A stretch of 50,108 bases of DNA from positions 1 through 50,108 of the forward strand of contig JAUMVX010000003.1 of assembly GCA_030529945.1 (NCBI GenBank), given 5' to 3'. Both the position numbers and the translations under genes were made by a program. This document shows positions 23,818 through 32,437 of this stretch, one piece after another. The notes below the pieces were generated by a model that searched no databases, was not told the DNA's origin, and saw only the letters and a program-made list of their open reading frames with translations. How positions within the stretch are numbered: the first letter of the stretch is position 1; the number at the start of each line of letters is the position of its first letter. The stretch comes from Bacteroidia bacterium (GTDB taxonomy: Bacteria; Bacteroidota; Bacteroidia; Bacteroidales; UBA932).

Positions 23818-24507
23818 ATGGAAGCTAACGAGAATACCGTAAAACTGTATTACAATACCGAAAGAGAGAAACTCCGTATGCCCGAGTACGGAAGGAACGT
23901 GTTGGAGATGATCGGGCGTCTGAAGACCATAAAGAATCGCGACAAGCGTTCCGAACAGGCCAGGGCCGTGATCAAGTCGATGGAGCTTCTGAATCCTCAG
24001 GTCCATCAGCAGGAGAACTACGAGCAGAAGCTCTGGGACCATCTCTTCATCATAGCCGGACTGGACCTGGACATCGATGCGCCGTATCCTGTTCCGACTC
24101 AGGAGTCTCTGGATACCAAGCCGATGCCTATTCCTCTGAGAGACAAGCCTATAAAGGCCACCCACTATGGCCGCAACATAGAGAGCATAATCGATCTGAT
24201 CGCCTCTGAACCCGACGGCGAGATGAAGACCGCGATGATCCGTTCGCTGGCCATCTATATGCGTCAGCAGTACCTCATCTGGAATAAGGACAGCGTGGCC
24301 GATTCCACCATCTTCAAGGATATAGAAAAGCTCTCCGACTATCGCATAACGATCCCGAGCGGCCTGCGGCTGACTCCGGTCGGGGATTCCGGTAACTTCT
24401 CCCGCCCGACTATGAGCATAAACGTGGGTCAGGGGGTCCGTCAGAACGGCAACCGTCAGTGGAACCGCGGACGTGGCGGAAGGAGGGGCAACTCCAATAA
24501 AAAATAA
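23818..24507 (+). CDS. DUF4290 domain protein
   Basis: A 229-residue cytoplasmic protein of a family found in Bacteroidota. The N-terminal LYYNTEREKLRMPEYGRN and the middle THYGRNIESIIDLI are the family's repeated YGRN-type phrases. The last ~45 residues are disordered and rich in Gly, Arg and Asn (NRQWNRGRGGRRG), suggesting nucleic-acid contact. Function unknown. Only 3 nt separate it from ftsK, so the two are made together. Confidence 0.85.
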   Translation: MEANENTVKLYYNTEREKLRMPEYGRNVLEMIGRLKTIKNRDKRSEQARAVIKSMELLNPQVHQQENYEQKLWDHLFIIAGLDLDIDAPYPVPTQESLDTKPMPIPLRDKPIKATHYGRNIESIIDLIASEPDGEMKTAMIRSLAIYMRQQYLIWNKDSVADSTIFKDIEKLSDYRITIPSGLRLTPVGDSGNFSRPTMSINVGQGVRQNGNRQWNRGRGGRRGNSNKK

Positions 24508-24510
24508 CCG

Positions 24511-26946
24511 ATGCTGCGTTTCTGGAAAAACTGGGATGACGCCCAGAAGGCGACCGCTGTGCGCGTGACCGGTCTTTTGATGGCCGCGTTCACGCTTTTC
24601 AGCCTCATATCCGTGCTGTCGTACTTCTTTACCTGGCAGCGTGACCAGAGTCTGCTCACTGACCCGGCCATTATGGACAGCGCCCGTTCTTGCGCAAATC
24701 TGGCCGGAAAACTGGGTCTCAAGTGGTCCCGGCTTCTCGTTTACAGATGGTTCGGTCTGGGGAGTCTCGCTCTCGTGGCGCTGATGGCGGCGATTTCCGT
24801 GCGTCTTTTGACCAGAAGATATCGCATCCGCGTGCTGCGCACCATCCTTGTGACCGTCACCGGAGCGTTCGTCACCTCGCTTCTGTGCGCATTGGCCGGG
24901 CAGTGCCTCGGCCTCGGGAGCGTTTTCGGCGGAGGACTCGGCGGCGAGTGCGGAGCGAGTCTCATAGTCCGCTCGCTGGACCTCATCGGTCTGCCGGCCA
25001 CCATTCTCTCTACGCTTCTGCTCGTGGTGATGTGGCTGCTTTTCGCGAGCCATCGCTTCCTGCGCTGGTTCAACGGCCTGTTCTCCGCGAAAGAACATAA
25101 TGTGGAAAGTCCTGACGGCGAGCCTGCGGCAGAAGATCCCGGGACGGATGAAACTCCGGAAAACGGACTGCCTGACGGCCCCGGGACAGAGCCGGAGCCG
25201 GAATCGGATGCCGAGCCTGAAGCGGAAACTGAAGCGGAGCCTGATTCTGTGCCGCAGCGCAGCACCCCCGAAACTTCTATGACGGAGACTGTCCCGGAAA
25301 CCGGGAATGACGGGCTTTCCGACATCGACCGCGGTTGCGGACTGAATACTGAAGTCAGCGTGCCGCTCCCGCGCATAAATGTCCGCATCGACCCTCCGGA
25401 AGGGCTCCCGGACTACAGGCTTCCGGTTCTGGACCTGCTGAAAGACTATTCGGAGACCCGTGAGGATGTGCCGGATGCGGAGCTCACGAAGAACAACAAC
25501 ATCATCCGCGCCGTCCTCTCGAATTACAATATCGAAGTCCGCGAAGTGAAGGCCGTCGTAGGGCCTACCGTCACGCTGTATAAGGTGTATCCCGCGCCGG
25601 GCGTGAAGATAGCCTCGGTGCGCAGCCGTTCGGAAGATATAGCTATGAGCCTGAATGCCAGGGGAGTGCGTATAGTCCTTCTTTCAGATTCCATAGGCAT
25701 CGAGGTCGCGAACGACAAGCCTGCCACGGTGCCGCTGAAGGCCCTTCTGAACAGCCCCGCTTTCCGTAACAGCAAGGCTGAACTGCCGGTGGCGATAGGC
25801 TGTAACATCCAGAAGGAAGTGCGTGTCTTCGATCTCGCGGACGCTCCCCATCTTCTTGTTGCGGGCGCTACCAAACAGGGTAAATCAGTGGGCCTGAACG
25901 TTCTGGTCTCATCTCTGCTCTACGCCAAGCATCCTTCAGAGATGAAGCTCGTGTTCATAGACCCGAAGATGGTGGAATTCTCCGCCTACGCCCGTCTGAT
26001 CAAGCATTATCTGGCGGTACTGCCTACTGCGGGGGATGAGCGGGAGGAGATGTCCGGAGCCATAGTGAAGGACCCGAAGAATGCCGAGAAGACACTGCGC
26101 TCGCTCTGTATGGAGATGGACCAGAGGTATGCCCTGCTCAGCAAGTCGCTGGTGAACAAGGTGACCCTCTATAATGAAAAATATCTGAACCATAAGCTGC
26201 TTCCTACCGAGGGACACAGGTATCTGCCGTACATAGTGGTCATAATAGACGAGTACGCGGACCTCGCGATGTCCGGCGGCTCGGGTCCTGAGGGACGGGC
26301 CCTGCAGCGCAGCATAATGAGTTCCATAGTCCGTCTGGCCCAGAAGGGCCGCGCGGCGGGCATTCACGTGGTCATCGCGACCCAGAGGCCTTCCGTGGAC
26401 GTGATAACCGGCCTCATAAAGGCCAATTTCCCCGCCCGCATAGCTTTCCGCGTTTCCACCCGTGTGGATTCGAACACCATTCTCGACACTACCGGAGCGG
26501 AGAAACTCATAGGGCGCGGAGATATGATTTATTATGCGGGAGTCGATACCGAGCGCATACAGTGCGGTTTCATCAGCAACGACGAGATCAATGACCTCAC
26601 CGCCTACATCGGCTCCCAGACCGGCTACAAGAAGTCGTATAACACTCCTTACTATCTCCCTGACCCGTCTCCTGAGGGACAGGACGGCAGCGGGTCCGCA
26701 GCTCTGGATGTGAATGATCTGGATGAGCGCTTCGTGGAGGCGGCTCAGCTCGTGGTGAATACTCAGAGAGGGTCCACTTCCGATCTCCAGCGCAGGCTCG
26801 GAATGGGTTATGCGAAGGCGGGCCGCGTGATGGACCAGCTCGAACAGGCTGGCATAGTGGGCCCGCAGGAGGGTTCCAAGCCGCGCAAGGTTCTGGTGGC
26901 TTCGCCCGAGGAACTGGAGGATATCCTTAAGACTCTGGGGCAGTAG
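24511..26946 (+). CDS. ftsK: DNA translocase FtsK
   Basis: An 811-residue ATP-driven pump that moves DNA through the division septum and positions dimer resolution. The N-terminus has four membrane helices (about 25-45, 85-105, 112-132, 150-175). An acidic Pro/Glu-rich linker follows (~195-260), then the alpha/beta motor: Walker A GATKQGKS (452-459, Lys458), Walker B VVIIDEYADLAM and IATQRPSVDVITG. The C-terminal gamma winged helix (~745-795, STSDLQRRLGMGYAKAGR) would read orienting DNA sequences. Length is typical for the phylum. Confidence 0.96.
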   Translation: MLRFWKNWDDAQKATAVRVTGLLMAAFTLFSLISVLSYFFTWQRDQSLLTDPAIMDSARSCANLAGKLGLKWSRLLVYRWFGLGSLALVALMAAISVRLLTRRYRIRVLRTILVTVTGAFVTSLLCALAGQCLGLGSVFGGGLGGECGASLIVRSLDLIGLPATILSTLLLVVMWLLFASHRFLRWFNGLFSAKEHNVESPDGEPAAEDPGTDETPENGLPDGPGTEPEPESDAEPEAETEAEPDSVPQRSTPETSMTETVPETGNDGLSDIDRGCGLNTEVSVPLPRINVRIDPPEGLPDYRLPVLDLLKDYSETREDVPDAELTKNNNIIRAVLSNYNIEVREVKAVVGPTVTLYKVYPAPGVKIASVRSRSEDIAMSLNARGVRIVLLSDSIGIEVANDKPATVPLKALLNSPAFRNSKAELPVAIGCNIQKEVRVFDLADAPHLLVAGATKQGKSVGLNVLVSSLLYAKHPSEMKLVFIDPKMVEFSAYARLIKHYLAVLPTAGDEREEMSGAIVKDPKNAEKTLRSLCMEMDQRYALLSKSLVNKVTLYNEKYLNHKLLPTEGHRYLPYIVVIIDEYADLAMSGGSGPEGRALQRSIMSSIVRLAQKGRAAGIHVVIATQRPSVDVITGLIKANFPARIAFRVSTRVDSNTILDTTGAEKLIGRGDMIYYAGVDTERIQCGFISNDEINDLTAYIGSQTGYKKSYNTPYYLPDPSPEGQDGSGSAALDVNDLDERFVEAAQLVVNTQRGSTSDLQRRLGMGYAKAGRVMDQLEQAGIVGPQEGSKPRKVLVASPEELEDILKTLGQ

Positions 26947-26975
26947 AAATCCGCCCCTTATGCTCAGCCCATAAG

Positions 26976-27611
26976 ATGATGAAAAAGAATACTTTCGCCG
27001 CCTTTCTCCTGCTGCTTTCCGCCTGCTTCTGCGCGGCGGCGGGGAATCCCGTCACGTCCTTCGTGGACTCGGTGAAGGGAAGGTACGTAACTGTCGGTTA
27101 CAGTTTCGTTTACAGGGATGGTGACATACCGGTCAGCGGAAGCGGAACTCTGAACTTTCAGGACAAGGCTTTCCGCCTCAGCGGCAACGGAATGCGTATC
27201 ATCTGCGACGGTTCCACCCGCTGGACTCTCGACGAAGAGGCGAAGGAATGCTATATCGAGACGCTCGACAGCCTCTCGCCCGACTATGAGCAGAATCCCG
27301 CCCTTATGCTTATGGCGCTCGACGAGGCGTTCTCCGCCCCCTCCGCAGCCAAGGCTTCCTCTTTTGCCGGCCGTTCCACTTCTGCGGTGAGCCTCACTCC
27401 GCTCGCGGAGGATTCCCGTATGGGGAGAGTCACGGCGCATTTTCTCGGTGAGGGCAGTCTCTACGCCCTCGTAATAGACCTCAAGGGAGGCGCGACTCTT
27501 ACGCTCACGCTCAAGGAACTCAAAAAGGAAAAGCCGGGGAGCATCTCCCCGGCTTTCACTCTGGATATTTCTTCTCTGGACAGTTCCTACGTGGTGACCG
27601 ACCTGAGATAA
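26976..27611 (+). CDS. lolA: LolA-like outer-membrane lipoprotein carrier
   Basis: A 211-residue periplasmic protein with a signal peptide (MMKKNTFAAFLLLLSACFCA). The mature chain has the LolA-like beta fold: YVTVGYSFVYRDGD, SGSGTLNFQDKAFRL, MRIICDGSTRWTLDEEAKE and a C-terminal strand pattern. It is more divergent than proteobacterial LolA. ftsK-lolA is a common pair in Bacteroidota, which supports the call. The gene ends 2 bp before the stop of a convergent lipoprotein gene, and the latter's terminator lies inside this reading frame. Confidence 0.75.
   Translation: MMKKNTFAAFLLLLSACFCAAAGNPVTSFVDSVKGRYVTVGYSFVYRDGDIPVSGSGTLNFQDKAFRLSGNGMRIICDGSTRWTLDEEAKECYIETLDSLSPDYEQNPALMLMALDEAFSAPSAAKASSFAGRSTSAVSLTPLAEDSRMGRVTAHFLGEGSLYALVIDLKGGATLTLTLKELKKEKPGSISPAFTLDISSLDSSYVVTDLR
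27522..27556 (-). terminator. terminator of the FISUMP lipoprotein gene, inside lolA
   Basis: AAAGCCGGGGA (27530-27540) and TCCCCGGCTTT (27546-27556) form a perfect 11-bp stem with a 5-nt loop. On the minus strand it is followed by T-rich sequence (TTTTCCTTTTT, 27522-27532), which makes it a good terminator for that direction. On the plus strand only TTT follows. Confidence 0.65.
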
Positions 27612-27613
27612 CT

Positions 27614-28645
27614 TTATCTTGTGCTGTCTCTCACGCAGCGGACAGAAGCGAGGAAGCCGTCTTTATCCGCAGTGCCCGCGAAGCAGTCCGTCTTGTCCAC
27701 GTAGAGATATCTGTAGAGGGCTTTGTCTCCGTAAGTTCCGTTTACCCAGAATGCGGCATATTCGCAATATCCGGCGAAACTGTATCCGTCTTCTGCATCG
27801 CCGAAGCCATAGCCTGTCGGAATCGCGCTGAAACGGCTGCTGTCAGTGATGTTCACTTTCGGCCAGTATTCCCACATCCTGTTGCCGTTGAAATAGACGT
27901 TCGCCATCATTTTTCCGGCTATGTCGCTGAAACTGTCCGTGGCGCCGAAATCCTTGCCTGTCACAGCGGCCGCGAGCGCTGACCAGTCTTCCGTATCGGG
28001 CAGTCTCCATCCTTCCGGACAGGAAACGAGCGCCTCGTTCCAGCTGTAGTAGTGACCCAGAATCTGCGACAGGTTGCTGCTGCCGTCATAAGGGTAGCCG
28101 GTGCCTTCGCAGGCGAGATTCTCTCTGAACCAGTCCCTGTCTCCGATGGTCGTGCACCAGTATTGCTTCCCGTCCCGGCTGTCGGTGAATACGAAATCTT
28201 TTTCAGTGTCGAAGCTTCTTCCGGTTATGGAGCCTTTTTCCTTGTCAGCGCTCACGATAGTGGAACTCAGGGAAGTCGAAATCGTGGTGTAGCCCTCCGC
28301 GAACACCGTGCCTTTCACGGTGATGGCGCATAGCGTGTCCGGGACGGTGAAGATGTAGTCGCCGCTGACCGAAGAGGGGTCAGCCTCGACCCTGGTGGTG
28401 TCCTTTATGTCCAGGGCTTCAATGGTCCAGATGCATCCGTAAGTTCCTCCGTCCTCGCGGCTGACGCTGTCGATGTGGAAAGTGTGCACCTCTCCGGGAG
28501 AAATGTATGAGGGCAGGGTGAAAGACACTGAACCGGTAAAGGACTCGGTCGAGTCGTCTTCATCAGTTTTATTCTTGTGGCAGGAGACCGCCGCCGCAAT
28601 GACGAGCAGGGCCGCAGCCGAAAGCAATAATTTCTCTAACTTCAT
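27614..28645 (-). CDS. lipoprotein with FISUMP (Fibrobacter paralogous) domain
   Basis: A 343-residue exported lipoprotein: signal peptide and lipobox LVIAAAVSC (Cys22), a low-complexity charged start (KNKTDEDDSTES), an Ig-like beta region (~40-140) and a C-terminal FISUMP domain (~150-343). Diagnostic phrases are DSRDGKQYWCTTIGDRDWFRENL, split over the domain start, YYSWNEALVSCPEGWRLPDTEDW and a terminal SVRCVRD. The family is widespread in Bacteroidota and Fibrobacter, probably surface-exposed; role unknown. The gene is divergent from apbE across the second repeat copy. Confidence 0.82.
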   Translation of the reverse strand: MKLEKLLLSAAALLVIAAAVSCHKNKTDEDDSTESFTGSVSFTLPSYISPGEVHTFHIDSVSREDGGTYGCIWTIEALDIKDTTRVEADPSSVSGDYIFTVPDTLCAITVKGTVFAEGYTTISTSLSSTIVSADKEKGSITGRSFDTEKDFVFTDSRDGKQYWCTTIGDRDWFRENLACEGTGYPYDGSSNLSQILGHYYSWNEALVSCPEGWRLPDTEDWSALAAAVTGKDFGATDSFSDIAGKMMANVYFNGNRMWEYWPKVNITDSSRFSAIPTGYGFGDAEDGYSFAGYCEYAAFWVNGTYGDKALYRYLYVDKTDCFAGTADKDGFLASVRCVRDSTR

Positions 28646-28729
28646 CTGTCCGAAACTTTAGCTTGCAAATATGCACATTATTAGTGATTCTAAAAAAATA
28701 ACTTGGTGCTTTTGCTCGTCTTTTTGGTC

Positions 28730-28839
28730 TAAATTTATTTGCTCATCAGTCGTGTACCCCGGTACACTCCTTCTTCACAAACAAATTTATCCACAAAAAT
28801 CCTTCACAAAAACTTACCAACTTATTTTTTCGCCATCAC
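28730..28839. repeat. 110-bp intergenic repeat, copy 2
   Basis: Matches 55-164 without gaps, with three differences. The GTGTACC/GGTACAC hairpin is at 28752-28767 and the TTATCCACA 9-mer at 28787-28795. The first difference (A instead of G at 28781) breaks the outer ATTTGC/GCAAAT pairing seen in copy 1. It lies between divergent genes and ends 17 bp before the apbE -7 box. Confidence 0.9.
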
Positions 28840-28856
28840 TTACTGAAAAAAACCAC

Positions 28857-28864
28857 TACCTTTG
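28857..28864 (+). promoter_or_regulatory. -7 promoter box of apbE
   Basis: TACCTTTG, an exact TAnnTTTG match, 24 bp upstream of the ATG at 28889. The expected -33 region falls in the last bases of the 110-bp repeat. Confidence 0.6.
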
Positions 28865-28888
28865 TGCAATTAACATACCATTCCCGGA

Positions 28889-29947
28889 ATGAACAGCTCA
28901 TATTACCCCGCCGGAATCTTCCTCGCCGCCGCACTTTCAGCCCTTCTGCTTTCCTGCAGTCCCGCCGGCTCCTATAAGATGTTCGGAGGCTACGCCCAGG
29001 GCGGAACCTATACCGTGAAAGTGAATTTCTCCGACGTGAAGGTCTCTCCGGAAGAGGTGGCCGCCTCCATAGATTCCATACTCACCCTCGTGGACACTAC
29101 GCTCTCCGGCTATAACGGGATGTCCCAGCTGAGCCGCCTGAACAGGGGCGAAAGAATCCGTCCCTCCTCTCTGCTGACGGAGATCTACGCTTACTCCTAT
29201 GATATGTACCGCAGGACAGGGGGAGCATTGGACGTCTCGTCCGCCCCTCTTTTCGACATCTGGGGTTTCGGCTTCACCGCTGACAGTCTTCCGGAGCCCG
29301 CAAGGGTGAGCGAGGCTCTCGCGCTCTGCGGAATGGACCGTCTGGCCGCCGATATGCGCGATGTGCTCTCGGAGGACGGAATGCTCTGCGCGGCAGACCT
29401 CGTGCTCGGTGGAGGAGAGGCTCCTAAGCTGAATTTCAATGCCATAGCTCAGGGATGGACTTGCGATATGGTGGCTTCCCACCTGCATTCCATAGGGGTG
29501 AAGGATATGCTGGTGGACATCGGCGAGATATATTGCGAGGGGCTTAACCCCTCTTCGAAACCCTGGACGCTCGGAGTGGACCGCCCTGTGGACGGGAACG
29601 AGACTCCCGGGGCAGAGCTGAGCGGCATCTGGCATTCGGACGGAGGAGCCTACGGAGTGGTGACTTCCGGCAATTACCGCAAGTTCTACGTCCGCGACGG
29701 GCGCAAATTCGCGCACACCATAGACCCCCGCACGGGCTATCCTGTCGAGCATAACCTGCTGAGCGCCACCATAGTGGCTCCGACTGCGGCAGAGGCTGAC
29801 GCGCTTGCGACCTACTGTATGGTGATCGGTTTCGACGCCGCCCGCGAGTTCATTAGCGGCCGCGATGACCTGCAGGGCTATCTCATCTATGACGATGACG
29901 GCCGTATGCGGACCTGGTCTTCGTCCGACTTCTTCCTGGACCGCTGA
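28889..29947 (+). CDS. apbE: FAD:protein FMN transferase (ApbE)
   Basis: A 352-residue exported lipoprotein (signal peptide with lipobox LLLSC, Cys23) that covalently attaches FMN to Thr/Ser of target subunits such as those of the Na+-translocating NADH:quinone reductase or RNF complex. Family features: GGTYTVKV, LSRLNRGERI, SSAPLFDIWGFGF, LNFNAIAQGWTCDMV, LVDIGEIYCEGL and the FAD/Mg-binding AHTIDPRTGYPVEHNLLSAT. Length is typical. It is transcribed alone. Confidence 0.94.
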   Translation: MNSSYYPAGIFLAAALSALLLSCSPAGSYKMFGGYAQGGTYTVKVNFSDVKVSPEEVAASIDSILTLVDTTLSGYNGMSQLSRLNRGERIRPSSLLTEIYAYSYDMYRRTGGALDVSSAPLFDIWGFGFTADSLPEPARVSEALALCGMDRLAADMRDVLSEDGMLCAADLVLGGGEAPKLNFNAIAQGWTCDMVASHLHSIGVKDMLVDIGEIYCEGLNPSSKPWTLGVDRPVDGNETPGAELSGIWHSDGGAYGVVTSGNYRKFYVRDGRKFAHTIDPRTGYPVEHNLLSATIVAPTAAEADALATYCMVIGFDAAREFISGRDDLQGYLIYDDDGRMRTWSSSDFFLDR

Positions 29948-30018
29948 ATTCTTCTGCTGCCATTTGTCCCGGAATCACTCGGGAAACAATCCTGAGCCGT
30001 CCCGGCAGCCCCTGAACA

Positions 30019-31110
30019 CTACAGGCTCCCGATGGTGCTGACCGTGAAGAGAAGCGCCTGGAAGAGATGGTCGAGCAGATGCACGAGGATTCCGGGGCAT
30101 ATGCCCGCCGCGCTCAGTCCCAGACAGACCACGGCAGTGCTCATCGCGGCGGTGGTCAGCGGCATCGCAAGCAGATTCGTCAGCAGGAAATACGCCGGGA
30201 AGCTGTGGAAATAGTACCACGCCGCCGGAGCCGTGAACAGCTGGCAGCTCAGCGACAGCGCCAGAGTGTTCCACAGGCGCGCCGTCAGGCTTGGCCGCAG
30301 GCCGCTCTGCGGATACCACTCACGCATACGCGGCAGCAGGAACACTATGCCCGCCATAGCGAGGTACGAGAGCTGGAAACCCACGTCTGTCAGCACGGAA
30401 GGCTTGAGAGTCAGCTGAATGGTCAACGCGGCGGCGTATGTGTGCGGCAGGGAGCTTCTGCGCTCGGGCATCAGCTTTCCCGACTCCGCGATGAGGATGA
30501 AGAGAAACGCGCGGTCCAGAGACGCTCCCGCCCTGGTCACCGCCGTGAAAAGTCCCGCCGCGCCAGTCACCGTCACGTACCTCAGCACCCTTGCCGGACC
30601 GCTGCCACCCGCCTGCGCGAGCGGGCGCCGCAGCAGCATATAGATGATGCCCAGATGCATACCCGAGAGCGCGAGAATATGAGATGCGCCGGCCGCCCTG
30701 AAGGCGTCCAATGTGCTGCCGCTCAGACTGCTGCGGTCTCCGCAAATCAGAGCCTTCATCAGCGCGCTGCTCTCCGGATGCCTCATCGGCAGGCTCTCCG
30801 TCAGCCTTTTCAGCTTTTCCGCCCATTCCTCCGTAAAGTCCGGCCTCCACACTTCAGGCAGCACGGCTTCGCGCAGTCCGCCGCCCAGGCTGCACAGGCT
30901 TCCGAGCAGCAGCATAAGCAGCGGAATCTGCCATCTGAAGGTCCTGCCGCAGACGAGCAGGGTGAGGGCGAGAGTGCAGGAGAGCAGGCATAGAGTGCTG
31001 AGAATGAGGGTCCTGGCCAGAAGTGAAGCGTGGGCGGAAAGGAGAGTGCCGGCCGCGCTGCCCAGCACGAAAGCGAACGAAAACCCCACTATCTCCCTCC
31101 TGCAATCCAT
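30019..31110 (-). CDS. short ComEC/Rec2-family membrane protein
   Basis: A 363-residue polytopic inner-membrane protein. The competence-channel core is present (ALICGDRSSLSGSTLDAFRAAGASHILALSGMHL, split as CGDRSSLSG...ASHILALSGMHLG), with the later LTDVGFQLSYLAMAGIV and six to nine hydrophobic helices. It lacks the C-terminal metallo-beta-lactamase domain, and has little room for the N-terminal OB domain, of full-length ComEC. Short versions like this are common in Bacteroidota, so it may still conduct single-stranded DNA, but competence here is unproven. A weak -7-like TATATTCG (31128-31135, minus) precedes it. Confidence 0.82.
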   Translation of the reverse strand: MDCRREIVGFSFAFVLGSAAGTLLSAHASLLARTLILSTLCLLSCTLALTLLVCGRTFRWQIPLLMLLLGSLCSLGGGLREAVLPEVWRPDFTEEWAEKLKRLTESLPMRHPESSALMKALICGDRSSLSGSTLDAFRAAGASHILALSGMHLGIIYMLLRRPLAQAGGSGPARVLRYVTVTGAAGLFTAVTRAGASLDRAFLFILIAESGKLMPERRSSLPHTYAAALTIQLTLKPSVLTDVGFQLSYLAMAGIVFLLPRMREWYPQSGLRPSLTARLWNTLALSLSCQLFTAPAAWYYFHSFPAYFLLTNLLAMPLTTAAMSTAVVCLGLSAAGICPGILVHLLDHLFQALLFTVSTIGSL

Positions 31111-31123
31111 TTCGATTCCGATT

Positions 31124-31155
31124 TTTGCGAATATAGTGAGAAATGCTTAACTTTG
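31124..31155 (+). promoter_or_regulatory. promoter of ackA
   Basis: TTTG (31124-31127), 20-bp spacer, TAACTTTG (31148-31155), 45 bp upstream of the ATG at 31201. Confidence 0.65.
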
Positions 31156-31200
31156 GCTCGCTTTAAGGAGAATATTCATATAAAACTAAAACAATAAGCG

Positions 31201-32415
31201 ATGATCATCCTGGTAATCAACTGCGGCAGCTCCTCCATAAAATACCAGCTGCTCGATATGAAAAACGACGATGTCTATGACCTTCTGGCAAAGGGCATTG
31301 TGGAAAAGATAGGCCTTCCTTCGGGCAAGCTTGTCCACAGGCCTTCGGGAAAGGACAGGGTGGAGAAGGAAGTTGCGGTTCCTGACCACAAGGTCGGGAT
31401 GCAGATGGTTCTGGAAGAACTGGTGGATCCTGTGCACGGCGTGCTGAAGTCCTTTGACGACATCGAGGCCGTGGGCCACAGAATCGTACAGGGCGCGGAT
31501 TTCTTCTCTGGAAGCGCCATAGTGGATGAGGATGTCCTGCAGAAGATAGAGATATGCTGCGACTTCGCGCCGCTTCACAATCCGGCCCATCTTCTGGGCA
31601 TCAGAGCGGTACAGCACGTGCTCCCGTCAGTGCCTCAGGTAGTCACCTTCGACACCGCCTACCATCAGACTATGCCTGACTACGCTTATATGTACGCTCT
31701 TCCTTACGAGTATTACACCAAGTATCGCGTGCGCCGTTACGGAGCCCACGGAACCAGCCACCAGTTCGTGGCACACAAGGGAGCGGAATTCTGCGGGCTG
31801 GACATAAATGATTCCAGAATCATCACCTGCCATCTCGGCAACGGCAGCTCCGTGACCGCCATAAAGAACGGAAAGGTGGTGGACACGTCTATGGGCTTCA
31901 CTCCGCTCGAGGGTATGATTATGGGGACCCGCTGCGGCATCATCGACGCGAACATCGTCCCTTACATAATGAAGAAGGAGAACCTCACTCCGGATCAGAT
32001 GACCGACATAATGAACAAGAAATCCGGTCTCCTCGGTATGACGGGCGTCAGCTCGGATATGCGCGACCTCGACGCCGCCGCGAATGCCGGGGACGAAAAG
32101 GCGAAGCTCGCGATGAAGAAGCTCTCCTACGATGTCATCAAGCTTATCGGAGCCTACATCGCGGTTCTGGACGGGGTGGACCTCATCGTGTTCACTGCGG
32201 GCATCGGCGAGAACAATACCCGCCTGCGCCGGCGCGTATGCGAGAATTTCGGCTACATCGGCCTCAAGTTCGACTACGAGGCGAACATCGCCACGGGCAA
32301 GGATGTCCTAATCTCCTGTCCGGACTCCAAGGTGAAGGTGGCCGTGATCACCACCGACGAGGAACTTGTCATCGCCCGTGACACTATGCATCTGGTACAG
32401 GGGTGCGAAGAGTAG
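31201..32415 (+). CDS. ackA: acetate kinase
   Basis: A 404-residue cytoplasmic kinase interconverting acetyl phosphate plus ADP and acetate plus ATP. The ASKHA signature VINCGSSSIKYQLLD opens the protein. VGHRIVQGAD holds the expected substrate Arg, FDTAYHQTMP the catalytic Asp, and RYGAHGTSHQF, CHLGNGSS and FTAGIGENN follow. FDTAYH and the length favour acetate over butyrate kinase. The next gene, a phosphotransacylase, starts 22 bp downstream, giving a two-step acyl-CoA to ATP pathway. Confidence 0.95.
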   Translation: MIILVINCGSSSIKYQLLDMKNDDVYDLLAKGIVEKIGLPSGKLVHRPSGKDRVEKEVAVPDHKVGMQMVLEELVDPVHGVLKSFDDIEAVGHRIVQGADFFSGSAIVDEDVLQKIEICCDFAPLHNPAHLLGIRAVQHVLPSVPQVVTFDTAYHQTMPDYAYMYALPYEYYTKYRVRRYGAHGTSHQFVAHKGAEFCGLDINDSRIITCHLGNGSSVTAIKNGKVVDTSMGFTPLEGMIMGTRCGIIDANIVPYIMKKENLTPDQMTDIMNKKSGLLGMTGVSSDMRDLDAAANAGDEKAKLAMKKLSYDVIKLIGAYIAVLDGVDLIVFTAGIGENNTRLRRRVCENFGYIGLKFDYEANIATGKDVLISCPDSKVKVAVITTDEELVIARDTMHLVQGCEE

Positions 32416-32437
32416 AAGCTATTATTTCAATTTCGAT

